Shown: piece after piece, positions 46,442 through 59,895 of the stretch
Layout of the letters: every line of letters begins with the position of its first letter
Position numbering within the stretch: the first letter of the stretch is position 1
Origin: Alnus glutinosa
Taxonomy: Eukaryota; Streptophyta; Magnoliopsida; Fagales; Betulaceae
Length of the DNA stretch: 64,000 nucleotides
Assembly: GCF_958979055.1 (NCBI RefSeq)
Contig: NC_084887.1
Location: 37,798,620-37,862,619 of the forward strand
Direction: 5' to 3'
Notes under the pieces: generated by a model
What the model was told of the DNA's origin: nothing
The model's database searches: none
What the model saw: the letters and a program-made list of their open reading frames with translations, nothing else
Program-made: the position numbers and the translations under genes

Positions 46442-49400
46442 TTATGTTTCTCTAAAAATAGCCTCTTTCGTCACAAGCTTTATACCCCTCACCCAAAGCT
46501 CAGCCCTTTCAAACCCACCCTCGCATACAAAATGCACTTCCCTGTTCTTCGTAGTCACCACCCTAAACAGTCCAGCTTCATCAGCACCACCCTTATTCTT
46601 CCTATTCTTCCGAAAGGCTGGGCTGGGCCCCACCTCAGCGTGCCGGCATATCACATTTCTCCGGCCAGACTTCCCCCATCGCAGCACCCCTGCAGACCCC
46701 ACCATTCTAATTTCCTTCCCGTGTGGAGTTCCTTTCCCTTGCTTGGTGTGCTTCTGCAGGTAAGCACCGCCTAAAACTAGCTTGCGAGAAAGCTCGTCGA
46801 GTATCACACGCTCTGCGTCGTTTTTCCTGCCAACAGTTTTCCTTGCAAGTGAGAGTGCCGTTTCACCTCTAGCATTCTTAATCTCACAATTGGCCCCATG
46901 TGAGATCAAGAGCTCACACATGGACCCATGGCCTTCCTTTGCAGCCAACATGAGTGGAGTGTAGCCGTCCCCATCAGGGACATTTACATCATAACCTCTA
47001 CTAGTCAGCAATTTAACCGCATCCAAGTCACCGCGGCGAGCAGCACAATGTAAAGCACAAAACCCTCCAGCATTGCGGTTGCCCTTTTCAAGGGCAAATT
47101 CAAGCATTACCTTCTCAAATAAGTCACGACTCTGATGCAACTCAGATAAGCTGATTGCAGTTTCCCCAGATTTGTTGTGCAGTTTTACATCAGCCCCTGC
47201 ATAAACCAGCAACCTGAATGCTTCAACATGACCCTTCAGAGCAGTGACCATGACTGCCGAGAAACCATTTTCGTCCTGATAATCAAGATTAAATCCTCCC
47301 CGGCCAATAATAATTTTTAAAGCCTGAACGTCACCAGCTTCGGCTGCAAACATTAATGGAGAGAAAACAGACATACTGCTGGATCTAGGTATCTTTATAG
47401 CTTTGATTGCATTTAACACTGCTTGTTGAAAACCAAGGGACCACCGGTTTGAACCAGCAATTGAACTTGCAGACTGACCAGCAACATTCACCAAGCCAAA
47501 ATCAGCACCAGCCATGGCCAATACCTTGAGACACTCTTCATGCTTATATTTTGCACAAATCATCAAGGCCGTGTCACCACAATCTGAAATTGAGTTTAGA
47601 TCACAACCAGAGTCAATTAGGCATTGAAGAATTTTTGACAATCCAAGACGGGCGGCCATGTGTATGGGACGGAACTCAGTTTTCTTGGTTGTCTTAACAG
47701 GGCATTCCACGTCCACACCACAATTCAAGAGCACCTTGACAGCGCCTGCATTGCCACATAGTATGGCATGGTGAAGGAGAGTTCTTCCGTGATGAAGGAT
47801 ATTGGGAGAGAGGTGTTGAAGGAGCATGCACAAGATTCCACCACTCTCTTCAAAATACTCCACCGCACACCAGGTGATGGCATAAGGCTCTGCCAACCCT
47901 GCACCCACTCGAAATTCTTCCCCTGTAGCCATGTCCCAAGACCAAGCTCCCAACTTCACTTTGATGTCCGTCCTGGCACCAGCCTGTTTTTCCATTTTAG
48001 GAGGAAAAGCCCACAGTGAGGGGAAAAAAACGAAAATCATGAAAAGATAAAACAGTAATGATTCTGTCACTATCTTATCCAATACTGAACCTGCAGTACG
48101 CATCATCCTATCACATACTGCGAATATAATTCATTTACAGTGAAGATTCTAACACAATTCCAGAAACCTGCACCATTGGCTTGTCATCAGGTAGAGATCC
48201 AGCTGTGATAGCAATTACACCAACATCACAGAGGGACCCACCCGTTGAATTGGTCAAGCAGACTTATAAGTTTCAGACTAATAATGAAGTACTTGTTATT
48301 CCCCCCCTGTTTCCCAAAAAATAAAGACAAAAAAAATTAAAAAAGCATCCTTTTTAGGGTCATATGTGACTGCTTATTCTATTATTTTGTCTGACACTAA
48401 AGATCAATTTCACTTGACCGGTAGACATATTATAGAAGTTGCAAAGCTTAGAAGTACGCAAATTTACTGCAAAAGAAGTAAGCCCACTCAAACTTGGTCT
48501 CCATATGTTCCACCCTAATCATTCCAACAATTAATACTGAGACGTAAAATAATCACCTGGAGCAGCAAATGGACGACGGAAACCTGCCTGCCAACCACAG
48601 CAGCAGCAAGTGCAGTACAATCAACATTCATGTGAACAGAGGGCTTAGATGACTGAAGCAAGACCCGATCAGCTGCACTTGCATCCACACCACACTGCAA
48701 TTAAGCAATAAAGTCAATGTATACCCAAACAATCAATCAATAAAAAATAGAAGAGAATGAACTAAGACATTAATTGGCTGCCCTGGAAGACATACTGTTA
48801 AACACATGGCTGTGAATTCAGTTACTATCTGGTAATATCCTTCCACAACGGTCAGAGAGAGGAGATATTACAGAAAAGGCATAGGATATTTTTGTAATGA
48901 GAGCCAAAATAAACCACACAGCCCAAATAGCACACAACTGTACTGCAGCTTAGAGAAAATAGCCACAGTAACTGTATAATGTTCATATTGGTGAGGAGCA
49001 ATTAACTTAGTAATATAAAAGGAGATTAACAGCGACCACAGAGCACTCATTTCTGTTTTACTACAACAGTCCCTATAGTAGTATCTAAAAAAAGTCGATG
49101 ATTGATAGCCCATAGGATTGCAATGTTTACCTTCATGAGTGTATCAACTACATCCACGAAACCCCTGCAGCATGCCGTGACAAGAGCGCGCACAGCAATA
49201 TGGGGCCGGATCATATCAGATCCCATAAGCAGCTCTGCAAGCCTTGCACGGCCATGACAGCTCACCTCCAGCAGAGCCTCCTCACAGGCTGGCTGTGACG
49301 CCCCAGCTTTAAGTAAGATCTGAAGAATCTCAAGGTGGCCCTCCCTCACTGCTGCTGTTGTCGCGAAGCCCCTGAAGAGTTTCTGGTTTACATCAGCTCC

Positions 49401-52400
49401 AGTGCTCTGTCATGTAATAAGCGCCAACCCTTAGTACATTGCCAAGCCCTTGACAAGACTCCACAAGAAGACATTACACTCGTGTCTCTTTCTTTTTCCT
49501 TTCAATTTGCCCAAAATCTCAAAGGTTAAGAAGAAGAAAACCAAACCAGTGCCATACTAAGCATCTTGGATTCTTTATTGATGCAAAAGGTAAGGCCACA
49601 CGAAGACAAAAACGGGGAACAAATCTGATGTAATAGGCTAAAAAGCACAGAACTTTCATTTGGCAATACATGAAGGCCATTGATAAGAAGGGCGATGTAT
49701 CATGCATACAAACAACTATGTACTTAGCCTGCTCTGGCCAAAGGTCAAAGACAACTAAAAGGCATTGGGGAATGATCAAGACTGATCAAATCAAAAAGGT
49801 TACGTTTAATATCTCTGCTTTCATCACATTACAAGCATTTTATTACATCAAACCAATAGAAGAAAACAACATCAAGTATTGAATGAATAATTCTACGGGA
49901 TTAGAAAACTATCATCATCCACAGTGACAACCCAACTACAAGTTTCATAACAAAATTCAACAGCAGGATAAACTTGACAAGGAAGTTGAATAAAGATCAT
50001 CACATTTTTGTGGTGCTGAAGTGTGCATAGCAATCTAACAGTAATTCGTACAAAGTTTGTGGAGTATAGTCGACAGCAAGGCAACATAAGCAAACAATTT
50101 AGAGGGGCACTATTCTACAAAAATAATACTATTCCTCTCAAACAAGGAAAAAAAAAAAAAAGCATTTCCCATTCAATATAAAGAGCCATTATAAACTACA
50201 AAAGAGGCACTAGCAAAAGCAAAGGGACATAGTAGATTAAAAAAAAAAAACTGCCAATCTACTGCTTTACAGAGAGGACTACCACCACTTCTCGTTTGTA
50301 AAACGCACAACAATTAAAAAAAATAGAACGGACCATAAAAGACCCAAGGATCAAAATTCATCAATAACCTTCAATAATGAAAAATCATTCAGAAAAATAT
50401 TTAAAAAGATGGTATGCTATGTGTGACAACAATGAGAGAAGTCCATGACTCTGATCTGATGGTTGAGACCGATTGTTTTATTACTTCTTCAATTTCAACC
50501 CAATCAAGAGAAGGCTACATCAAGTACAGAATACCGAATCTCAATACTTTGAAGCAAGCAGCTAAATTGATCACAGAGCAGATGAACTGAGTGTTATTAG
50601 TTTACGTGAACAATGAGATACAGAGACAGAGTCCCACACCAACTAAATAATAAGAAAGAAAACAATATGGCACATGATAAGAAAATATAAGAACATTAAT
50701 TTTGGATTATAGAACAAGATAAGTGGATTTAGCTGAAAAAAAAAAAAGAAAAAAAAACCATTTGGAAATCAAAAGTGAATAAATTAGTTAAGGGCTACCA
50801 TATCTCCATTAATGAGAGATAATGAGGCACTTATACAATTACATAATGGACCCAATGAGGTAAAAGCATTAAAGACAATGAATCTTAAAGAAACTAAAAG
50901 GAATAAACACCCCGAAGAGTGATAATGCCTGCGGAAATCGAGACATAAGCTTCCAAAAGCATTCTTTTAAACTAAAAGCTTAAAACGCATCAAAACGTCC
51001 TAATATTCTCAATTCTGAGTAAATAAGCAGAAAAAAAAATAAATAATAATAATAAAATTTTTTTAAAAAAAAAAAAAGAAAAAAAAAAGACAGATATGCT
51101 GACTATTTTAGAGGGAAAAAAAATCAAGTACTTAAAAAGCACTTCTTCGAACAGTAAAAGTTACCGAGATTTGGATTCCCTTTTTATTTAGGAGCAGAAC
51201 AGTAAGCATAAAGAGCAAGAGAGATTTAATTTCCTTTCCTTTTCTGAAGCAACCAAACAGAGTAGGAGACAGAACTCTTTTCAAGCTTTAAAAGCTTCTA
51301 ACAGGAGATTTGTTAAAAGCTTTTAGAATTGAGAATCACAAACTAATGAAAACAAAATACGCATAACGTGCTTCAAAATCAGTTCAAATTTATTTGGACG
51401 GATAAATTTTATATAGACTCTTTCACATTAACAATGGATAATTTGTTTAAAATAAAATAAAAAAATCAAGTACTTAAAAAGCACTTCTTCGAACAGTAAA
51501 AGTTACCGAGATTTGGATTCCCTTTTTATTTAGAAGCAGAACATTAAGCATAAAGAGCAAGAGAGATTTAATTTCCTTTCCTTTTCTGAAGCAACCAAAC
51601 AGAGTAGGAGACAGAACTCTTTTCAAGCTTTAAAAGCTTTTAACAGGAGATTTGTTAAAAGCTTTTAGAATTGAGAATCACAAACTAAGGAAAACAAAAT
51701 ACGCATAACGTGCTTCAAAATCAGTTCAAATTATTTTAAAATAATGATTTAAAGATAAAAAGCGCTTAAATAATCTAAAACTAGTGAAAAACCAACAATG
51801 TGAATACAAAAACGTAAATCTCAATCTCAATCACCAAAGTGCAAAGAAAATAGATAAAACAGTTTCAAATGTTTCCCAAGCAAATATAAAACGGTTTGAG
51901 ACCAGTGAGAATCACAAATTTGATCACCAAAATGTAGAGAGACAAACGAGTAAGAGAACAAACGCATAACGCTTTCAACAATTTCAAAGCAAAAGAATAG
52001 ACACGTCATTTTCGACATGCTTCAAAATCTGCAAAAATCAACAATGCGAATGAAACAGTGACGAATCTCAGCTTCGGTGACAGTGATCTGAGCATTTACC
52101 AGCAATTTCTTCACGAGGCCCACATTCCCGGTGTGTACGGCGAGAAACAAGGCCGTGACGTCCGTCTTGAACTCCTCGTACACCACGCGGACCTCGCTCG
52201 CCGATTCGTCACGGAGGACCAGCTCGGTCTTCCTGCTCTTCAGGCACACAGCGCCAACGAAGTTCACGTCCACGAACGGATCGGCGATGCACTCCATCGC
52301 CGACCTCAGATCGCCGGAGAGCGAAGCTTCGAGAAGCCGCTGTGAGACCTCTGCCTCGTAGTCCACCGGAAACACCTGCTGCCTCCCGGAGAACACCGTC

Positions 52401-52402
52401 AT
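46442..52402 (-). CDS. Ankyrin-repeat protein, four exons
   Basis: Exons on the minus strand are 52100-52402, 49131-49406, 48557-48694 and 46442-47983, giving 752 residues; every intron is phase 0. The protein begins MTVFSGRQQVFPVDYEAEVS. Ankyrin-type helices and loops appear throughout: GADVNQKLFRGFATTAAVRE, HGRTLLHHAILCGNAGAVKV (about residue 305), RPIHMAARLGLSKILQCLID, GDTALMICAKYKHEECLKVL, FSPLMFAAEAGDVQALKIII, ALHCAARRGDLDAVKLLTSR and GYTPLMLAAKEGHGSMCELL. I see no transmembrane block, zinc finger or kinase domain. The basic C-terminal third contains QKHTKQGKGTPHGKEIRMVG and ends near WVRGIKLVTKEAIF. It matches a small plant family that includes an Arabidopsis gene next to PPO2; the biochemical role is unknown to me. 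Intron 1 (2.7 kb) contains a 278-bp duplication. Confidence 0.92.
51121..51740. repeat. Direct duplication of about 278 bp in intron 1 of the ankyrin gene
   Basis: About 51121-51398 is repeated at about 51463-51740 (offset 342 bp). Both copies start near TCAAGTACTTAAAAAGC and end near CTTCAAAATCAGTTCAAAT. They differ at only a few positions, e.g. TTTAGGAGCAGAACAG against TTTAGAAGCAGAACAT. A 65-bp spacer separates them. Confidence 0.92.
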
Positions 52403-55400
52403 TGAGACACGTGGCGGAGCACGAGATTCAGTAGTACCAAACTCTCGCTGCAACTTCAGGCGAAGGCTCGCATGCGCTCTCTTTCTCTCTCTCTCTCCAC
52501 GAAACGCGAGGCTCAATAGAAACTTTGAAAGCAGTGAGCGCCAGAGACACAGAGAGAGGGAAGTGGAGACGGGTGCGAATTTATTGGGATGGTTTAACTG
52601 GGACTTAACCACGGTTGAAAAAATTGGTGGGAGGGTTTAAAAAATTGGGTTGTGGGGTCCAGTGTCAGTGTGGTTTTTTTAGCCTTTGAGCTCGGCCGGG
52701 ACTGGTGACTGGCTAGAATAGTGGATGAGCGGCTAAATATTGCCTTGGCTTGACAAGATTGGTCCTGGGCCTGAACTCTCGGCTCGGCTTCAATCCCGGA
52801 GAGAATATCGTGTAACAGTCGTGTCTGTGGGATGTCAAATCGAAACCGTTGATTGATTAGGATTTTCTGTTGTTAGTAATTAAATAATTCCGATTTTATA
52901 ATCTCAATATTTATTAATTAAAAAACTATTTATATCATAATCTCGATATTTGTTACTTACAAAAAAATATTTGCATCCTATATATATATATAGTCAAATG
53001 TGAATTGGTAATATTTCTAAAAAAGTATGATTAGTTAGGATAAGGACTCTCTTCATTTCAACTAAATGTGGATAATCAACTTTTTTATCAAATGAGCAAA
53101 AAAAAAAAGTAAAGATTTTCTGAACCTCTTTGGACTTTAGCCTATTACAAATACTTGAAAATATTATATTTAGTCTTAAAAAAAAATTAAAAAAAATAAT
53201 AATAATAATCTCTTTACCCCTTAAAATTTGGAAAAAAAAAAAATTTAACCCAAATATTTGATTCAAAGTTAATATATTAGATAACGGTAAAGTTTTGGAT
53301 AAATTTATTATAATGGATAATAATTAACCATGATTTTGAAATTTAGAATGCGATTTTTTTTTTCTTATCTTTTATCGTAGACCAAGCATGAGTTTACAGT
53401 TTGCACTCGATTAATGAGTATTTGAAAAATTCATTTTTTAAAAAATATTTATTTTGTTTACATTTTAATAAATAAGACTGTAATGTTATTTCATGTTCAA
53501 TTCACTCCGTCTAGTAAGTCCTTTTCTTTTCTTTTTTTTTTTTGTTAAAGCAAAAAAAAACACCAATAATGTTTTTAAAAAAATTTATATTTATTGTGGC
53601 AACAGTCCAATTTGAATTGAAAGTTTCTAGATTTCCTATGGTAAATTCATCATACTTTCAAATTTCAACATTAAATAAAATACATTGAATTGAGAAAAAT
53701 TAAGATCTTCCAAATAAATGATTTTAAAAAGTAAAGAGATAGAAAAAGGATCACGTGATAATGTATAGCACATCTCGATCTTTTAAAAGTAATAAAGATG
53801 AAAAATGTTATTTTGTATTCTTCCAACCTGCAAAATAATCATTTATTTAAAACTTATCCAATAAAATTACTCTAATCAATCGAAAAGATCATCTATGGTT
53901 TTAAGATCCTTAACATGGATAAAAATAAATCTATAAAATCGTAACTAAAAAATAACAATTAAGATTTTAAAAGTGGATACATGCAAAATCATAATATATA
54001 CAGACCCTAATATAATTTAAAGAACTCTCTTAACTGTTCCTTTATCCAAATATATCAAAAATAAAAAATAAAAAAATCCAAGTTGATGTCAAGGTCAAGA
54101 AGAGTCCTGTTCTGTTCTACGCTTTTTTCTTCACACTTCCTCTATCTTTTGAGGGTCAAAAAGGGTAAAAAGTAAAAACTGAGAAGATAGGCATAAAGCT
54201 GTAGTAGTCATCCTGTATACTCCGTAGTCAGTTTGAGTACCGGAGAAGCAATCGCTCCATTTGAGTTAAGGGCTACGGTGACCCAGTCCAAGCTCCAGTA
54301 CGTAGCTCAGTCAAGTCTTTTTTGACCTACAATATTTGCACTTTGTCAGCGCATGTCCTCACTCTCCTCCCGGTTCACCCCACACATGCAGCACTTTATC
54401 TGCTAAATACAGAGAACAAACCCATGTGCATTGATCTGATATTATCGACGCAATAATTAAGATAGATGTTAGAACTTAGAACGTACAGTTAGACCACTTG
54501 AAGTTGACGAGGTAGTCATCAAAAGTATATTGCGAAAGGAGAATAATTTAGCAAAAGAATTTGCTTGGAGTAGGTTGATATATATAAATCAAATGAATTG
54601 ATCTTAAAAAAAAAAATAGATGTATTGTGCAAATTAGCAAGGAGACGAAGTCTCGTTCTACTTGATAACTTGATGTATACTATTAAATAAAATAAATTAA
54701 ATTATTAATTATAAAATAACTTCTCTCCATTTTATTTTATTCTAAAATTGAAAGAATCTTAATCCATATTACATGCATAAAAGACAAAATAATACGTTAC
54801 AATACGAGTAGCAAAAACTACCCTTACAGCATCGAATACCCTTGAAAGTTGAAACCATCAGATAATGCAGGTCGGCTCAACGTTTCGTGTACTATTCATT
54901 GCCATATGGCCATGTCGTACTAGGAGACGCGTCGGCGTCGCCTAACTTGGGGCCCTTTCAGGATGAAGAATATCTGGCAAAATCACCAGTATGATATGGG
55001 CCCATCCTACAGATTTAGGGGAAAAATCTTTAGTACAGTGGACTATACCGTACATCAGCGCTGATTTCATTGGCTTTGCGAGCCCCAAACTGATGGAGCC
55101 CACAAAGAATGCAGAAATCATGGTCGTCACGGTACAGCTGGTTCTACCAAATTCCCGCCCCATCTCGGATCTTAGAAGATCTCCCCGACGCAAGATCACG
55201 TTGTCTCCTATTTGTCCGTAGACAAAGACTGAAAGACGTCAGGTTATTATCAAAGCCAGTTATTAATTAATTATAAAAAAATATTTGACTATACACTCTC
55301 ATTTAATTTTTATTCTATCTCTGTATATATAGACTAATAATATATCATCTTTGAATATATAAACTAATAATATGAGAGATAGTAAAAAAAAATATAATAC

Positions 55401-55506
55401 GACCTTAATTTTTTTAACAATATTATTGATTCATATAAATAAGCGTGAAATAAAAATATATAACCAAGAATTTTTCTTAATTATAATATTAAGTGAGATT
55501 TTGATT

Positions 55507-55780
55507 GGAATTCTTGGAGGATGCTCATTCATTGTCACGTGGCAGAGTGATGGGAGTTCTTGGACGATGCTAATGCATTGACACGTGGCAGAGCATAGTC
55601 AGTGTTAATTGCCGAATTTGAGTGAGCTTAGCCTGCACCTGCAGTGCTTAGACGGCCAAGAGAATGCAGAGATAGACTAGTGACAACTCCGGGTGAAGTA
55701 AGAGCTATCAAAGCCTGGCCGCACAGTAGACACGTGTGTTTTGTCGGAGAAAGCAACACTGACGTGGCTGTCAACGTGTG
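55507..55780. promoter_or_regulatory. Cluster of ACGTG (G-box/ABRE-like) motifs with a 46-bp tandem repeat
   Basis: CACGTG occurs at 55536-55541, 55582-55587 and 55731-55736, and further ACGTG cores lie in GACGTGGC (55761) and AACGTGTG (55773). The first two lie in a 46-bp tandem duplication (55507-55552 and 55553-55598; shared TTCTTGGA.GATGCT and CACGTGGCAGAG). Such motifs bind bZIP or bHLH factors in plants. No adjacent gene is evident, so regulatory function is only inferred. Confidence 0.45.
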
Positions 55781-57634
55781 TTTTTAGTCTTAATTGATAT
55801 CATGATATCCGGCTTAAGACAAAGAGATGCTGCTAAGCGCATCTCTTTTTCCAAGTGCAGCAAAACCAATCCCTCGCGTGGAATGAACGCGTTGCATTGC
55901 CAGGAAAGATTCACTTTTTCAGTGTCGTTGGATTGGATATGATGTCTATTTAGTGTTGAAGCTATAATAATAATAAAATATGATGTCTATTTAGTGTTGA
56001 AGCTATCCATAATGTTGGATTGATGGATTGAATAAGGGGCGAAGAAGGGAAGCAAAAAGGAAGGAAGAGAAAAAAGAGAGATTTGATTTGGGTGGTGTAA
56101 AAAAGTTACACGAGATTTTTGTAGTGTTTTTCATAGTCTAGATTTAATTTTACATTTTTCATGAAAAATAGAGTATATAAAATAAAATTTGGACCATTGA
56201 ATTTTTTAACAACACCCCGAAAAAAAAAAAAAGAAAGAAAAAAAAAGAAGAAGAAAGAATTCATTTCTCCCTTGGTTTTGAGTAAGGATATTGTTGAACT
56301 ACAAAGAGAAATATTACATAACTCTCAGTTAAGTTGCATTCTTAAGTGTATACTCATTAAGAAAAATATTATATAAAAATTATTATTGAATTTTTTTGAT
56401 CTAATAGTGATTTTTATTAGTAATCAGATAAAATGTGTAGTTAAAAATACATATAACATTTCTCAATCACAGATAATATTTCCCTATTCATTTGTGAGAC
56501 GAAGACTTAAATGTCCAAATTCACGAATTCAATTCCAATACAACATTATAAATTACTAAATATTTTTAAAAACTTAATTAATAAAAGATAGTGAAGTTAA
56601 ATTATTTAAATTATTATTTTATCAATAAAGGGCGCGCAGTTTGTTTGTTGTACCCCTTTATAACCATACCGAAGTATTAGCTTGGCGGTGATTGATTAAT
56701 TATACACAAAGTATAAATCCTATAGACTATAACCTTTTCTGTTCAAATTTGACGAAAATAAAATAATCAGAACAGTGTGGATTCTAGAGATAGGCTCTCC
56801 TCCCACCTCTTCTTCTTCTGTTTTTTTTTTCTTATTCTTTTTTTGTTACCCTCTTTCCCTCCAGCTGATGGAACAAATAAAAGAAATGATATCTCCCACC
56901 CTCTTTCATTTCACTCCTTTCTGATTCCTCTCTTGTCCTTATACATAAAGCTTAAATTAACTCAAGTTGTCACCGACATTAAAGAACGCTATCAACAAAT
57001 CAATCAATGCAAGAAATATATGTAGGGAGGGAGTGGCTGAATATAAACAAACAAGAGTAAAAGCAGGTGTGACGACCCCGCACGTGATGGGAATGGAGGA
57101 GTTTTCATTTGTTAATTGGTTGTCGCCGTGCACGAGGGGGGAAGCAGCTAGCATTACCACCCGTCACCCGCTCATGTGACCCTCTTTAAGGGCCCTTGAG
57201 AAAAATGAAGCAGTAGGACTGTACGTAGGAGTAATAGTCCGCATCAGTCTCTACGAAGGCACGGACAGGTACTCAATTAATTCTATTTGCTTTATGATCA
57301 AAATTATTGAAAATCTATATCCATTATTAGGGTACTAGCTAGTATTACTTTTATTATAGAGTGCTCCTCAAAAATTTGAAATTTTTCTCTAGAGTACGTA
57401 TTTTTTTTTTTTTATGAAGAGACCCTCCAAATTTTTTTTTTTTTTGGTCCCCTCCAAAAGCTTTCATTTTACTTTTGCCTCCTACCAGTGTGAAAAATCG
57501 AAAATGTCCCCCTTCTTTTAGTTTCCCCAGCGTGAAAAATGCTGAGAAGTGAGAAGTGCCCCCTTTTTTCTTTTGCTTCTTTCTCAAACCTCTGAAATGT
57601 CAATCTCAAGTTTTCCATATTCTCAAAACTACCT

Positions 57635-57666
<32 letters not shown>

Positions 57667-57879
57667 GACCGTGTACTCAGATAAAATAAGGGAATTCAGA
57701 TCTTATTTGAAGCGGAGAATAACTGATTCTTTATACTCCAAAAAAAAAAAATGCCTTCAAATATAAAGAACCGTTCCTCTTCACTTCAAATCTAGCTCCA
57801 AAAACTAAATAGGGCATTTTGTTAATGAGAATCATTATAAGTTTGGGGTGTAATCAAATTTGTATGCTTAAAGGTAAGT

Positions 57880-58330
57880 TTTTATTATGGATATTGGTGA
57901 TACCATTTACTAAAGGCTCCCTTAGACTCAAAAGAGGCTCACTCAACCTAATAACACATGTTTTTATTTCCTTCGGACTCAAGAAGATTTATTTGTCCTC
58001 AGACCAATAGTCACCTGTCCAATGAGCACGTAGTAAGGTGATCATAAAAAGAAGGGCATTTTCGAAAGAAAAACTATTAATGAGAATATGCCACATTTCA
58101 TATTGGTTCATTGATCTTTGGCACTTGTCATAGTAAAGCCCACTTACCATATCAACAGCAGTACTATAAATGAAGGTGATGATTCCTATTTTGAAGTATG
58201 CACATTTTTTCCTCCCCACTCAATAGTTCTATTGAGTTTTCTCTTAAATAACTTATTAGCTTAAGTATCGGAGTGATCTCTAACGGTACTTCTGATAACT
58301 CGCCCTTATTTTTTTCATGTCTTATCACGT
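57880..58330. mobile_element. Possible degenerate LTR relic
   Basis: TTAAGTATCGGAGTGATCTC followed by a G/C-poor stretch resembles a segment often found in LTRs of plant Ty3/gypsy-like elements. A diverged similar segment (TTTTCTCTCTAAAATACC, then GCTTTAAGCATAAGAGG) lies near 23530-23570. No coding region, primer-binding site or second LTR is seen. Confidence 0.3.
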
Positions 58331-59203
58331 CTCATTAACTGGACCACCGGCCAAATGTACAAACATATATTAATTTATTTAATTAATAAAATCTCTTTTT
58401 GTTAAACAATGGATTTAGGTTAAATTTTATCAACATCAAGAGGAAAATGTTTTAAGGAAAAGATGGAGTACTCCCGCCCGTATGCATAAATCCAATAGAC
58501 TTCTTGTGCAATAAACTTTTAAACGAATAAGTGTTACTATGATTATGTTAAGATAAAACAGTAGCAGTTAATTGTCTCATTCTATTTTTTATTAAAAACA
58601 AAAAGGTCGAACCCCAATTTTACCCGTAATAAAATTCTCTCTATTTCAAATAACATCAAGAGCATCCAATTAATTATAAAACAATAAGTAAAATGATTTA
58701 AAATATTAAATAATAATTTTATCCCTTATTTTGTAGCTAAATTAAGAGGATCCGTTTCCCCATTACCGTACGTAATTAATGCAATATTTAACTACGTGTT
58801 ATAACTGAAAGTACACTTATTTTTTTCTTTATTTGGATCAAGTTGGCTTCGTCAACTCTGACGTTAAAATGACGCATTTCGACCTCTACAGCTGTGCCAT
58901 GAACGCACGGATGAAATTCATGCTTGTGAGTAGGTTATGAGGGCCCCTATGCTGTATTACGAATTTAAATTTTGAACTATAATCGTCCGATCTCAAACCT
59001 TACATCTCGGCCCCCACATTCTTTTCCAAAGTTTCCATCCCATCATGAGATCTTCCTTTTTGAACACTCTTGTCACTTCCCTCGCAATTAATTTGGTATC
59101 CGTTTGCTTTACCACTTTTCAAATATAAGGTTTTAAAAAGTAGTAATTTTAAAACATAATTAATAAAAACATAATTAAGTATTCGATAAGATCATAAGTT
59201 TTT

Positions 59204-59301
59204 CTTTTTGATATGTCCACATCAGAGGAGAAGAGGATTCGAACTAGTAATTTCTGTTTCAAGAGGCGTAGTCTCCAACTGATTGAACTACCTATTGAGT
59301 T
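59204..59301 (-). mobile_element. tRNA-derived SINE
   Basis: On the minus strand the sequence reads TAGTTCAATCAGTTGGAGAC (A-box-like) and later TAGTTCGAATCC (B-box-like), then a short tail ending in an A-rich run. It is flanked by an imperfect target duplication (AAGATCATAAGTTTTT and AAAATCATAAATTTTT). It is too short and poorly paired for a functional tRNA gene. Confidence 0.7.
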
Positions 59302-59878
59302 AAAATCATAAATTTTTTTAAATAGCTAGGTTTGAATCTTTTTTAAAATACACCCATTTATCCTTGTTTTCAAACCATATAAAATTCGGTTAAAATTGCA
59401 AATTTGGCCCGCAAAATCTAAACACACTCTTAAGAATAATTAAGAAAGGCGTAAGCAAATCATTCTTAAGATAAGTAGTACTAAAAACAGACAAATCAAA
59501 AACCAATCATTATAATTTAAAACGGAAGTGGCCAATTTCATAAATTCCCTTTGTCAACAGACACAAGCGACCATCTTGAAGCTTTTGCGCCTTTTTTTTC
59601 TGGTCTCCAATTGCCTTAGATTAATCTTTTGGCAAAATTATGGTCAAGCGTGAAGGCGACACCAAATTTAAATATGACAACGCCACTAATCATATTGGAA
59701 ATCCTAGTGGCATTCCGTGATAGGTCGATCGCCATGGAAGGAAGGTTCTTTTGGAGACAGATTTGTCTCCAAGCTAGACACCACCTAACCCCAATTCAAA
59801 CAAGTTGCTTGTGCCTCAAGGTTCCCAAACTTAAGCAAATATGATTTTAATCTACTCATTTGGCTTTAAATCTTTCGT

Positions 59879-59895
59879 GGGGGGGGGGGGGGGGG
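59879..59895. repeat. 17-bp poly(G) tract
   Basis: An uninterrupted G run in intergenic DNA; the third long poly(G) of the window. Confidence 0.9.

Noticed and set aside
54942-55221. Overlapping open frames in the less AT-rich island of the 9-kb spacer
   Set aside because: Frames on both strands, no recognisable domain, no consistent splice partners; could be a transposon fragment but I cannot support any call.
56777-57179. Possible small gene or microRNA precursor in the ankyrin/PPOX2 spacer
   Set aside because: I looked for mature sequences of the common conserved plant microRNA families and for a strong hairpin and saw neither; open frames are low-complexity.
59204-59301. Possible tRNA gene
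   Set aside because: A- and B-box-like motifs are present but the arms do not pair as a cloverleaf, and the A-rich tail plus target duplication point to a SINE.
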